From Clostridiales bacterium (lineage in GTDB: Bacteria > Bacillota > Clostridia > Oscillospirales > Oscillospiraceae), in assembly GCA_025757645.1 (NCBI GenBank), contig CP107216.1:867501-931500 (forward strand): a stretch of DNA of 64,000 nt. Direction: 5' to 3'. Every line of letters begins with the position of its first letter. The stretch's first letter is position 1. Shown here piece by piece: positions 32,607-41,206 of this stretch. Under the pieces are notes generated by a model. That model worked only from the letters and a program-made list of their open reading frames with translations, was not told the origin of the DNA and searched no databases. The translations under genes were made by a program, and so were the position numbers.

Positions 32607-33371
32607 ATGAAAACGAAAAAGATCCTTGTGCGCAGCGTGCTGGTGCTTGTGGCGCTCGCGGCGCTGTGCGCGTGCGCGTGGTGCGTGTGGTACATCATTC
32701 AGTACTATCAGGGCCAGTCCTTCGGCGACCGGATGCGCACCAACGCCCCGGACGACACCGGCAGCTTCCAGCTCGAGCGCGTGAAGATTCCGGTCGATTT
32801 CGACGAGCTGCAGGCCATGAACCCGGATATCTATGCCTGGGTCACGATCCCGGATACGGACATTAGCTACGCCGTGCTCCAGCGTGAAGGGGACGAGGAG
32901 TATTACTCCAAGCACAGCGAAAACGGCGCGTACTACAGCGGCGGCAGCATCTTCAGTCAGGACTACAACCAGAAGGATTTCAGCGACCCCATGACCGTGC
33001 TCTACGGGCACAACCTGCGCAACGGACGCATGTTTGCCCAGCTCAACGACTTTTCGGATGCCGAGGTCTTTGAGGCGCACCGCTACATCTATGTCTATCT
33101 CCCGGACCGGATGCTTGTCTATGAGATCTTCGCGGCCTATCCGCATTCGAACGAGCACCTGCTGCTGTGTCACGACTTTGCGGATGCGGACGATTTCACG
33201 GCGTATTTTGATGCCGAGCAGGCGCAAAAGAGCCTGCAGTCCAACTTCCGCACCGACGCCTGGCCCGAACCGGGCGACCGGGTGCTGACGCTCTCGACCT
33301 GCTTCCGTGGGGACAATCACCAGCGCTACCTCGTGCAGGGCAAGCTCGTGGCGGAGGCCCACGCCAAATAA
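32607..33371 (+). CDS. srtB: Class B sortase
   Basis: Membrane-anchored transpeptidase that cleaves a sorting motif and links the protein to peptidoglycan. The 254 residues have an N-terminal transmembrane helix (about 7-30). The sortase barrel carries catalytic His in LYGHNLRNGRMFAQL, Cys in LTLSTCF and Arg in NHQRYLVQGKL. TWV-like class B features include YAWVTIPDTDISYAVLQ. The gene directly before it encodes a matching SPQTG substrate. GAGGTG precedes the ATG; a strong terminator follows. Confidence 0.94.
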   Translation: MKTKKILVRSVLVLVALAALCACAWCVWYIIQYYQGQSFGDRMRTNAPDDTGSFQLERVKIPVDFDELQAMNPDIYAWVTIPDTDISYAVLQREGDEEYYSKHSENGAYYSGGSIFSQDYNQKDFSDPMTVLYGHNLRNGRMFAQLNDFSDAEVFEAHRYIYVYLPDRMLVYEIFAAYPHSNEHLLLCHDFADADDFTAYFDAEQAQKSLQSNFRTDAWPEPGDRVLTLSTCFRGDNHQRYLVQGKLVAEAHAK

Positions 33372-33386
33372 CTGCATACGAAAAGG

Positions 33387-33420
33387 AAAACCCGGCAGAG
33401 CAAATGCTCTGCCGGGTTTT
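33387..33420 (+). terminator. Bidirectional terminator after srtB
   Basis: A 15-bp perfect stem AAAACCCGGCAGAGC / GCTCTGCCGGGTTTT with an AAAT loop. It separates srtB from the convergent FakA-like gene. Confidence 0.92.
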
Positions 33421-33432
33421 GCGTCCGGAAGA

Positions 33433-33684
33433 TCAGCCGTGCAGGCCGTTTTCCTGACGCTCCATGTTTTCGATGACGACGTCGTGAATGTCGCCCAGGC
33501 CCGCGCAGTATTCGAGCACCTTCCAGGGCGTGTTCGTGTGGAAGTGGATCTTGATGAGATCCTCGTCGCCAACGGCCAGCAGGCAGTCGCCCGCGATATT
33601 GCGCTGGATGTAGTCGTGGATCGCGTCCTCGTCGAGGCCGTGGCCCTCGATGAGCAGCTGGGTGTCAAACCGGAATTCGAGCAT
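33433..33684 (-). CDS. Stand-alone FakA/YloV-like domain protein
   Basis: An 83-residue protein that matches only an internal segment of the FakA/YloV fatty-acid kinase (DAK2 family): EFRFDTQLLIEGHGLDEDAI, DCLLAVGDEDLIKIHFHTNT, VLEYCAGLGDIHDVVIENM. In full-length FakA this segment follows the ATP-binding DAK2 domain and precedes the C-terminal domain. The kinase residues are not present, so it cannot be a kinase on its own; a regulatory or partner role is inference. AAGGAGG overlapping the lepA stop gives good translation, arguing against simple decay. Third gene of the XRE-lepA unit. Confidence 0.75.
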   Translation of the reverse strand: MLEFRFDTQLLIEGHGLDEDAIHDYIQRNIAGDCLLAVGDEDLIKIHFHTNTPWKVLEYCAGLGDIHDVVIENMERQENGLHG

Positions 33685-33698
33685 GCTTTGCTTCCTCC

Positions 33699-35497
<1,799 letters not shown>

Positions 35498-35501
<4 letters not shown>

Positions 35502-35809
35502 AGGGCAATCTCCTCCAGTGCGGCCTCGGCGCGGTCGGCGGCGGTGCGCACGTCCTGCACGAGCACGCGCAGCGCCTCGAGCTGCTCGGGCGTGCACGTC
35601 GGGCTCGGCGCGCGGCCGAGCAGAAAGTCCGCGCTCACGCCGTAGTAATCGCACGCCCGGCACACGAACGCCAGCCCCGGCTCGCGCGCGCCGTTTTCAT
35701 AGTGGGACAGCAGCGCCTGGCTGATCTTCAGATCGGCCGCGACCTTGCGCTGGGACAGCCCGCGCGCGTGGCGCAGCTCCGACATGACGGCAGCAAAATT
35801 GCGTTCCAT
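35498..35809 (-). CDS. XRE-family helix-turn-helix regulator
   Basis: A 103-residue DNA-binding protein with an HTH_3 domain at about residues 6-65 (MSELRHARGLSQRKVAADL, ISQALLSHYENGAREP) and a short C-terminal helical tail. GGAGG precedes the ATG. It overlaps lepA by four bases and shares its promoter with lepA, an unusual partner for a conserved GTPase gene. Divergent from pta across a 187-bp gap holding both promoters, so it might control either side; this is inference. Confidence 0.85.
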
Positions 35810-35845
35810 GCCGCACCTCCTGTAACATTCATGATAACGGACTGT

Positions 35846-35874
35846 ATTTTACCACGCCCACGCCCAAACGGCAA
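35846..35874 (-). promoter_or_regulatory. Promoter of the XRE-lepA-FakA-like operon
   Basis: Minus strand TTGCCG, 17-bp spacer ending TGG, TAAAAT (extended -10). Confidence 0.6.
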
Positions 35875-35903
35875 CAGCCTCTTGATAAAATCGCGCGCAA
35901 GAC

Positions 35904-35932
35904 TTGAAAAACGTCGAAGGGGGTGTTACACT
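35904..35932 (+). promoter_or_regulatory. Promoter of pta
   Basis: TTGAAA, 17-bp spacer, TACACT, about 65 bp upstream of the start codon. Confidence 0.65.
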
Positions 35933-35938
35933 ATTTAC

Positions 35939-35958
35939 TTGTGAAACCATGTTCACAG
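35939..35958. promoter_or_regulatory. Inverted repeat at the pta transcription start
   Basis: TTGTGAA-ACCATG-TTCACAG lies exactly where transcription from the pta promoter should begin. The arms match a Rex-type half site (TTGTGAA/TTCACAA), but the spacer is six bases, not the four expected for Rex; the regulator is unknown. Confidence 0.4.
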
Positions 35959-35996
35959 CAAACAGAAAATAGATGAACATATTGGAGGAAAACACC

Positions 35997-36998
35997 ATGT
36001 TTGAAAATCTGGTTGAAGTTCTCAAAGCCAATCCGCGCAAGATCGTCTACACCGAGGGCACCGACGCCCGCATCCTCGAGTCCGCTGCCCGCCTGAAGCA
36101 GGGCGGCTTCCTGACGCCGATCCTCGTCGGCAACGTCGATGACGTGAAGGCTGCGGCCAAGGCCGGCAGCTTCGACATCGAGGGTCTCGAGATCATCGAC
36201 CCCGCCAACTACGACAAGATGGACGAGATGGCCCAGTGCATGTTTGACCTGCGCAAGGGCAAGATGACCATGGAAGAAGTCCGCGCCAACCTGCAGAAGG
36301 GCAACTACTTCGGCACGATGCTCGTGAAGATGGGCGTGGCCGACGCGCTGCTCGGCGGTGCGACCTACTCCACCGCGGACACCGTCCGTCCGGCGCTGCA
36401 GCTCATCAAGACCAAGAAGGGCGCCCACCTCGTGAGCTCCTGCTTCATCATGGTCCGCGGCGACGAGATGCTCGCCATGGGCGACTGCGCCATCAACATC
36501 GACTATCAGGACACCGTCGACAAGGCCACCGGCGAGGTCACGTTCTCTGCCGCGCAGAAGCTGGCCGAGGTCGCCATCGAGACCGCCAAGACCGCCGAGA
36601 CCTTCGGCATCGACCCGAAGGTCGCCATGCTGAGCTTCTCCACCAAGGGCTCCGGCAAGGGCGGCACGGTCGCGCTCAGCCACGACGCCACCGTCATCGC
36701 CAAGGAGCTCGCGCCCGAGCTGAAGCTCGACGGCGAGATGCAGTTCGACGCGGCCGTTTCCCCGGTCGTCGGCCAGCTGAAGTTCCCCGGCTCTCCGGTC
36801 GCGGGCCACGCCAACACCTTCATCTTCCCGTGCATCGAAGCCGGCAATATTGGCTATAAGATCGCGCAGCGCCTCGGCGGCTTCGCGGCCTACGGCCCGA
36901 TCCTGCAGGGTCTGAACGCCCCGATCAACGACCTGTCCCGCGGCTGCGACGCCGAGGAAGTCTACCAGATGTCCATCATCACGGCGGCTCTGGCCTGA
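35997..36998 (+). CDS. pta: Phosphate acetyltransferase
   Basis: Interconverts acetyl-CoA and acetyl phosphate for ATP-yielding acetate formation in fermentation. The 333-residue short form lacks the N-terminal P-loop extension of enterobacterial Pta. It contains the PTA_PTB core: VYTEGTDARILESA, GTMLVKMGVADALLGGATYS, MLSFSTKGSG and SPVAGHANTFIFPCIEAGNI. Start at 35997 with GGAGG eight bases before. Codon use is strongly biased to C-ending and preferred codons, as in a highly expressed gene. No ackA is adjacent. Own promoter and a clear terminator, so probably monocistronic. Confidence 0.95.
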   Translation: MFENLVEVLKANPRKIVYTEGTDARILESAARLKQGGFLTPILVGNVDDVKAAAKAGSFDIEGLEIIDPANYDKMDEMAQCMFDLRKGKMTMEEVRANLQKGNYFGTMLVKMGVADALLGGATYSTADTVRPALQLIKTKKGAHLVSSCFIMVRGDEMLAMGDCAINIDYQDTVDKATGEVTFSAAQKLAEVAIETAKTAETFGIDPKVAMLSFSTKGSGKGGTVALSHDATVIAKELAPELKLDGEMQFDAAVSPVVGQLKFPGSPVAGHANTFIFPCIEAGNIGYKIAQRLGGFAAYGPILQGLNAPINDLSRGCDAEEVYQMSIITAALA

Positions 36999-37023
36999 TC
37001 GGTTTTTCGTCCAAAACGTGTTT

Positions 37024-37057
37024 CCGGCGCTGTTAACGATGACAGCGCCGGTTTTTT
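37024..37057 (+). terminator. Terminator of pta
   Basis: CCGGCGCTGT / ACAGCGCCGG, eight-base loop, followed by TTTTTT. The tadA start is only 18 bases downstream and no separate promoter is evident, so tadA may depend on read-through. Confidence 0.92.
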
Positions 37058-37074
37058 GAAAGGGGAGAGCGCTT

Positions 37075-37524
37075 GTGGAGCGCGAGGAATATATGCGCGC
37101 AGCGCTCGCGCTCGCGCACGAGGCGGCGGCCGACGGCGAAGTGCCGGTCGGCTGCGTGATCGCCGACGGCGCGGGCCGCATCATCGGCCGCGGGCGCAAC
37201 CGCCGCGAGCGGACGCACCGGGCCGACGCCCACGCCGAGATGGAGGCCATCGCCGAGGCATGCCGCGCGCGCGGCACGTGGCGGCTTGACGCATGCACGC
37301 TCTATGTCACACTTGAGCCGTGCCCCATGTGCGCCGGGGCGATCATCAACGCCCGCGTGCCGGTCGTCGTCTACGGCGCGAGGGAGCCAAACTTCGGCTC
37401 GTGCGGCAGCGTGCTCAACCTCTTTGAGGAGCGCTACGGCCACCATCCCGCCATCTACGGCGGCGTGCTGGCAGATGACTGCACGGATGTCCTGCGCGCG
37501 TTCTTCGGCGGCCTGCGCGGATAA
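37075..37524 (+). CDS. tadA: tRNA-specific adenosine deaminase
   Basis: Deaminates A34 to inosine in the anticodon wobble position of tRNA-Arg(ACG). The 149 residues hold HAEMEAI (zinc His and catalytic Glu) and TLEPCPMCAGAIINAR (zinc cysteines), plus the TadA tail GSCGSVLNLFEERYGHHP. Start is GTG at 37075 with GGGGAG nine bases upstream. Stands alone between two terminators. Confidence 0.95.
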   Translation: MEREEYMRAALALAHEAAADGEVPVGCVIADGAGRIIGRGRNRRERTHRADAHAEMEAIAEACRARGTWRLDACTLYVTLEPCPMCAGAIINARVPVVVYGAREPNFGSCGSVLNLFEERYGHHPAIYGGVLADDCTDVLRAFFGGLRG

Positions 37525-37563
37525 AAAAACATGCGTCCCGATCGTTCGGAACGCATGTTTTTT
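37524..37563 (+). terminator. Bidirectional terminator tadA / GT8 gene
   Basis: AAAAAACATGCGT / ACGCATGTTTTTT flank a 14-base apex. It overlaps the stop codons of both convergent genes. Confidence 0.9.
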
Positions 37564-38365
37564 ATTTCTGAATCTCTTCCATCAGCTCGTGGTAAAACAC
37601 GTCGAGCACGCCGACATAGTGCGGTTTCCACGGCTTGAGCCGGCCGCAGTAGTGGATGATGACCGTGTGCGCGCGCACCCAGTCGAGGTCGACCGGGGCG
37701 TTTCGCAGCTCCGCGTTGTGCAGCGCGAGGATGCGGTCGCTGAGATTATAGACCATGCTGTCGAGCAGGTGCACTCGGTCGCCGTAGAGCGCGGTGAGTA
37801 TGTCCTGATCCGGCAGCAGGAACACATCCTGCTTCTCGTCGGCGAAGGCGCGCACACGCTCCATATCCAGATCGGCCCGCAGGGCGGGGAGGTTATACAG
37901 CAGCACGCCGGTGTTGATGTACGGCGCAGCCTCGTCCATGCCCAGACGCGCGGCGTTGAGCTTTTCGAGCAGCTTGCGTGTGTGCGTGCAGGCCATGAAG
38001 TACGCATCGCCGAACGGCGTGGCATACAGCGCCGTCAGCGGGTTGATGATGACCGTGTCCGCGTCGAGATAGAGGATGCGCTCGAGCGTGTCCGGTAGCA
38101 GCAGGGGCGCCGCGATGCGGTAATAGATCTGGCGCGGGTAGCGCTTCGATTCCGGAAAGCCATCGAACATCGCGGGGTCGACGAACACGAAGTGGAAATC
38201 CACGTCCGGCAGCGCTGTGCGGATGTCCGCCTCGTCGCCGTCCGTGAGGTCGGAGTGCAGGATGAACACCTCGTAGTGGCTCGCGCCGCCGTGCAGCAGC
38301 ACGCTGCGCATGCAGCCCAGAAACGTGGGGATGTAGCCCCCATTGATCGCAAAGAGCAGGTTCAT
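37562..38365 (-). CDS. Glycosyltransferase family 8 protein
   Basis: Retaining glycosyltransferase of GT8 (LgtC/GspA-like), 267 residues, cytoplasmic. The nucleotide-sugar/metal motif is RILYLDADTVIINP (DxD). Further family motifs are YINTGVLLYNLPAL, LPDQDILTALYGD and the C-terminal HYCGRLKPWK. Donor probably UDP-glucose or UDP-galactose; acceptor unknown. It follows the phosphoribosyltransferase gene on the same strand after a terminator hairpin, and its ribosome site AGGAGGG is intact. Confidence 0.9.
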   Translation of the reverse strand: MNLLFAINGGYIPTFLGCMRSVLLHGGASHYEVFILHSDLTDGDEADIRTALPDVDFHFVFVDPAMFDGFPESKRYPRQIYYRIAAPLLLPDTLERILYLDADTVIINPLTALYATPFGDAYFMACTHTRKLLEKLNAARLGMDEAAPYINTGVLLYNLPALRADLDMERVRAFADEKQDVFLLPDQDILTALYGDRVHLLDSMVYNLSDRILALHNAELRNAPVDLDWVRAHTVIIHYCGRLKPWKPHYVGVLDVFYHELMEEIQK

Positions 38366-38389
38366 GATGATCCCTCCTGAAAAAAACAG

Positions 38390-38419
38390 ACGCGGGCGCT
38401 GCGTTGGCAGCGCCCGCGT
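38390..38419 (-). terminator. Terminator of the phosphoribosyltransferase gene
   Basis: A 13-bp perfect stem ACGCGGGCGCTGC / GCAGCGCCCGCGT with a GTTG loop, followed on the minus strand by CTG and a T-rich run. The GT8 ribosome site comes right after. Confidence 0.8.
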
Positions 38420-38435
38420 GTCCTGTGCGTCCGGA

Positions 38436-38990
38436 TTACGCTTTCGGCGTGCCGTCGGGGTTGAACAGCGGCAGCTTGCCGAGCACGGTGATGTCGGGGC
38501 GGTCGTTGGCGTCGCCTTCGGCGAGCACGGCCATCTTGCCGACGATGATGCCGCCGGCCTCGTTGACGAGCTCCTCCATCGCGCGCAGCGACTCGCCGGT
38601 CGAGATCACATCATCGACGATGACGATGCGCTTGCCGTGGATCAGCTCCGCGTCCGTCTGGTCGAGCACGAGCGTCTGTACGCCCTGCGTCGTGATGGAC
38701 TTGACGTGTACCTGGAACACGCTGCTCATGTAGGCTTTGGCCTTTTTGCGGGCGACGAAATATTTGTCCGCGCCGCTCTGGCGGGCCATTTCGTACACCA
38801 GCGGGATGGCTTTCGCTTCGGGTGCGATCAGGTAGTCATATTCGGGCGTCAGCTTGAGAAGCTCGGCTGCGCAGTGCACGGTCAGCTCCACGTCGCCGAA
38901 CATGACGAACGCGCCGATGTACAGGTCGTCCGTGACCTTGCACAGGGGCAGATCGCGCTTTAGCCCGGCGATATCCATCTCATATGTCAT
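38436..38990 (-). CDS. Purine phosphoribosyltransferase family protein (Apt/Xpt-like)
   Basis: Type I phosphoribosyltransferase of 184 residues with the PRPP-binding loop KRIVIVDDVISTGESLRAM and flexible-loop region KYFVARKKAKAYM. Overall layout (EYDYLIAPEAKAIPLVYEMA) is close to adenine phosphoribosyltransferase. The base specificity (adenine, xanthine or orotate-like) is not certain from sequence. Would salvage a purine base with PRPP to the nucleotide. Promoter at 39032-39059; AGGAGG before the ATG. Confidence 0.85.
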   Translation of the reverse strand: MTYEMDIAGLKRDLPLCKVTDDLYIGAFVMFGDVELTVHCAAELLKLTPEYDYLIAPEAKAIPLVYEMARQSGADKYFVARKKAKAYMSSVFQVHVKSITTQGVQTLVLDQTDAELIHGKRIVIVDDVISTGESLRAMEELVNEAGGIIVGKMAVLAEGDANDRPDITVLGKLPLFNPDGTPKA

Positions 38991-39031
38991 TTGAAATTCC
39001 TCCTAAGTAAAATAAACAGAGTAACAAAAGT

Positions 39032-39059
39032 ATTATACATGATTGCCGGAAAAATGCAA
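39032..39059 (-). promoter_or_regulatory. Promoter of the phosphoribosyltransferase gene
   Basis: Minus strand TTGCAT, 16-bp spacer, TATAAT. Confidence 0.75.
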
Positions 39060-39283
39060 GGCTTCCGGCGGTAGAAAATACCGGGGCGCTCGTGTCATAT
39101 CGGCGGGAGTGTTTCGCATATGTTTCAGTAATAGCATCCATTCGGAAACAAAATAGCAAAATAATGGGAGTTGCCATTTTGCTAACGCCGTCAGATTATC
39201 TAAAAAGCGGTTCCCTTTTTGTGCCCTTATCCATTGCATTGGCTAAAATTGAACAGTTTGTGAACAAAATCGACGAAAAACAG

Positions 39284-39312
39284 TTGCGAATTTTGCGATT
39301 TTAGTGTAAATT
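39284..39312 (+). promoter_or_regulatory. Possible promoter of the NSS symporter gene
   Basis: TTGCGA, 17-bp spacer, TAAATT; both boxes are only partial matches, and it lies 120 bp before the start codon. Confidence 0.35.
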
Positions 39313-39433
39313 AGCAATAACTTGATCGTGAATTTCCCGCTTGCGGTTATGGACAGCGGACGAAGCGGTTATCGTCCGGCGTCATTTGGGGGGGAGTTCC
39401 GGGAAAAGCGAATTTGAAATTGGAGGAAAAACA

Positions 39434-40885
39434 ATGGACGAAAACAAACGTGGTTCATTTGGCAGCACAATCGGCTTTCTGCTCTCTGCCATCGGTTCTG
39501 CCGTCGGCCTCGGCAACATCTGGGGCTTCCCGTACAAGATGGGCAGATGCGGCGGCTTTACTTTCCTGATCGTTTACCTGGCTCTGGCGGCATTTGTCGG
39601 CTTTGCCATCATGCTCTCTGAGCTGGCGATCGGCCGCAGCACCGGCTTCGGCCCGGTCAACGCCTACAAGAAGGTCTCGAAGAAGTTCAAGTGGATCGGC
39701 TGGCTGGCCATCATCGCCCCGTTCCTGATCATGACCTTCTACTCGGTCCTCGGCGGCTACTGCATCTATTACATGGTCATCAACGTCGTCGGCATGTTCA
39801 GCGGCATGCCGGACAGCAGCTCCTTCGCGGCTCTGCTCACCAACCCGTGGGCCAGCATCGGCTGCATGGTTCTGTTCATGGTCATCTGCTATCTCATCAA
39901 CCGCGGCGGTGTCGGCGGCGGCATTGAGAAGTTCAACACGATCGGCATGCCCGCACTGTTCGTCATGCTCGTCATCGTCATCATCCGTGCCTGGACGCTT
40001 CCGAATGCGGACGTCGGCCTCAAGTATATGTTCGTCCCCGGCTACGCTCTGAAGGCGGGCTTCTTTGACAAGGCGCCCGGCTTTATGGAAGTTCTCGCAA
40101 CGGCCGGCGGCCAGATGTTCTTCTCCCTGTCTCTTGCCATGGGCGCCATGATCACCTACGGCTCCTACCTCGGCAAGAATGAGAACCTCCCGAAAAACTC
40201 CGTCATCATCGTTATCTCCGATACCCTCGTTGCCATCATGGCCGGTCTCGCCGTTATCCCGGCGGCCGTCGCCAACGGCATCGCCAAGGGCATGGCCGTC
40301 TCTGATATCAAGCTCGGCGGCCCGAACCTCCTGTTCGCCACGCTGCAGGACGTGTTCCATGACATGGGCACCATCGGCGGTATCTTCGGCCTGATCTTCT
40401 ACGCCCTCGTTCTGATCGCGGCCATCTCCTCCGCCATCTCCCTGATCGAGGCGGTCTCCGTCACCTTCATCGACCACGCCAGCGCCAAGGGTCACGAGCG
40501 TGACCGCAACAAGGTGCTCGCCGTCGTCTGCCTCGCCATCACCCTGCTGGCCTGCCTCGTCGCGGTTGACGGTCTCGGCTCCAACGGCATCGCTCCGAAG
40601 GATCTGTTCCACATCAACTCCAAGGCTGACTGGTGCGCTGACTGGCTCGACTTCATGGATATGCTCTCTGAAGGCATTGCCATGCCGCTCGGCGCCCTGC
40701 TCATGTCCATCATGGTCGGCTGGGAGATCAAGCCGAAATCCCTGTACGGCGAGATCGACAGCGGCTACAACGGCCACATCCACGGCTACTACACCTTCTG
40801 CATCAAGTATCTCTGCCCCGTGATCATGTTCTTCATCCTGCTTGTGCAGATCAGCACGTTCTTCGGTCTGGGCTGGTTCAACTGA
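39434..40885 (+). CDS. Sodium-dependent transporter, neurotransmitter:sodium symporter family
   Basis: LeuT-fold secondary transporter that imports an amino acid or amine with Na+. The 483 residues form about eleven to twelve helices. TM1 carries the signature LSAIGSAVGLGNIWGFPYKM (unwound glycine region and Na+ site), followed by SELAIGRSTGFGP and AGGQMFFSLSLAMGAMITYG in TM6/7. Substrate is not predictable. GGAGG precedes the ATG at 39434. Codon choice is strongly biased to preferred codons, suggesting high expression. Own terminator behind it. Confidence 0.93.
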   Translation: MDENKRGSFGSTIGFLLSAIGSAVGLGNIWGFPYKMGRCGGFTFLIVYLALAAFVGFAIMLSELAIGRSTGFGPVNAYKKVSKKFKWIGWLAIIAPFLIMTFYSVLGGYCIYYMVINVVGMFSGMPDSSSFAALLTNPWASIGCMVLFMVICYLINRGGVGGGIEKFNTIGMPALFVMLVIVIIRAWTLPNADVGLKYMFVPGYALKAGFFDKAPGFMEVLATAGGQMFFSLSLAMGAMITYGSYLGKNENLPKNSVIIVISDTLVAIMAGLAVIPAAVANGIAKGMAVSDIKLGGPNLLFATLQDVFHDMGTIGGIFGLIFYALVLIAAISSAISLIEAVSVTFIDHASAKGHERDRNKVLAVVCLAITLLACLVAVDGLGSNGIAPKDLFHINSKADWCADWLDFMDMLSEGIAMPLGALLMSIMVGWEIKPKSLYGEIDSGYNGHIHGYYTFCIKYLCPVIMFFILLVQISTFFGLGWFN

Positions 40886-40929
40886 TCGCAGCAGCGGAAA
40901 CCTTTCGTACAACGAAACAAAACAACCGC

Positions 40930-40959
40930 AACCGGCAGCCTTTTTGGCTGCCGGTTTTT
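40930..40959 (+). terminator. Terminator of the NSS symporter gene
   Basis: AACCGGCAGCC-TTTTT-GGCTGCCGGTT followed by TTTG. Confidence 0.92.
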
Positions 40960-41068
40960 GTTGCGCTGTCCGCCGTGTGGCAGGGATGGCTACGTTGTTT
41001 CTCCGGGCGGGGAAGAGGAACCGCCGCTTCCGGCCGTTTGTTCTGACCGCCGCAGCGGAAGAACGGAA

Positions 41069-41100
41069 AAAGCGCCGTGCAGATGGCTCTGCGCGGCGCT
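41069..41100 (-). terminator. Terminator of the HtrA protease gene
   Basis: A 13-bp stem AGCGCCGTGCAGA / TCTGCGCGGCGCT (one G-T pair) with a TGGC loop, followed on the minus strand by TTTTTCC. It lies about 105 bp past the htrA stop. Confidence 0.7.
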
Positions 41101-41206
41101 CTTCCGCTGGGGAAAATGAAGATGGGAGAAAGAAAAAAGAGGATTGGTAAGTTTGCGGCGGCGGGGCGGTTACCCGCCGCCGATGGACGATAGAGAGGGG
41201 ATGCAC

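Larger units (their letters stand above)
38991..39433. other. AT-rich intergenic region without a supported gene
   Basis: This 440-bp gap is visibly AT-richer than its surroundings. It holds the phosphoribosyltransferase promoter, a 9-bp inverted repeat TAGCAAAAT/ATTTTGCTA (39154-39184), a possible promoter (39284-39312) and the ribosome site of the symporter gene. Short open frames on both strands lack ribosome sites and I do not call them genes. Confidence 0.6.
40886..41206. other. Intergenic region symporter-htrA
   Basis: About 320 bp holding two terminators (40930-40959 and 41069-41100) and nothing else that I can support. A plus-strand open frame across it is rich in Arg/Lys/Glu with no ribosome site. 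Confidence 0.6.

Noticed and set aside
35939..35958. CRP site at pta
   Set aside because: Half sites TGTGA/TCACA are present, but the spacer is eight bases rather than six, and CRP-type control of this gene is not expected here.
37075..37524. Alternative call of tadA as a guanine or cytidine deaminase
   Set aside because: The C-terminal FGSCGSVLNLFE region and PCPMCAGAI motif are those of TadA.
39092..39304. Plus-strand ORF of 70 codons upstream of the symporter
   Set aside because: No Shine-Dalgarno, no recognisable motif, lies in AT-rich promoter DNA.
40842..41150. Plus-strand ORF of about 100 codons downstream of the symporter
   Set aside because: Begins inside the symporter gene in another frame, crosses two terminators, no ribosome site.
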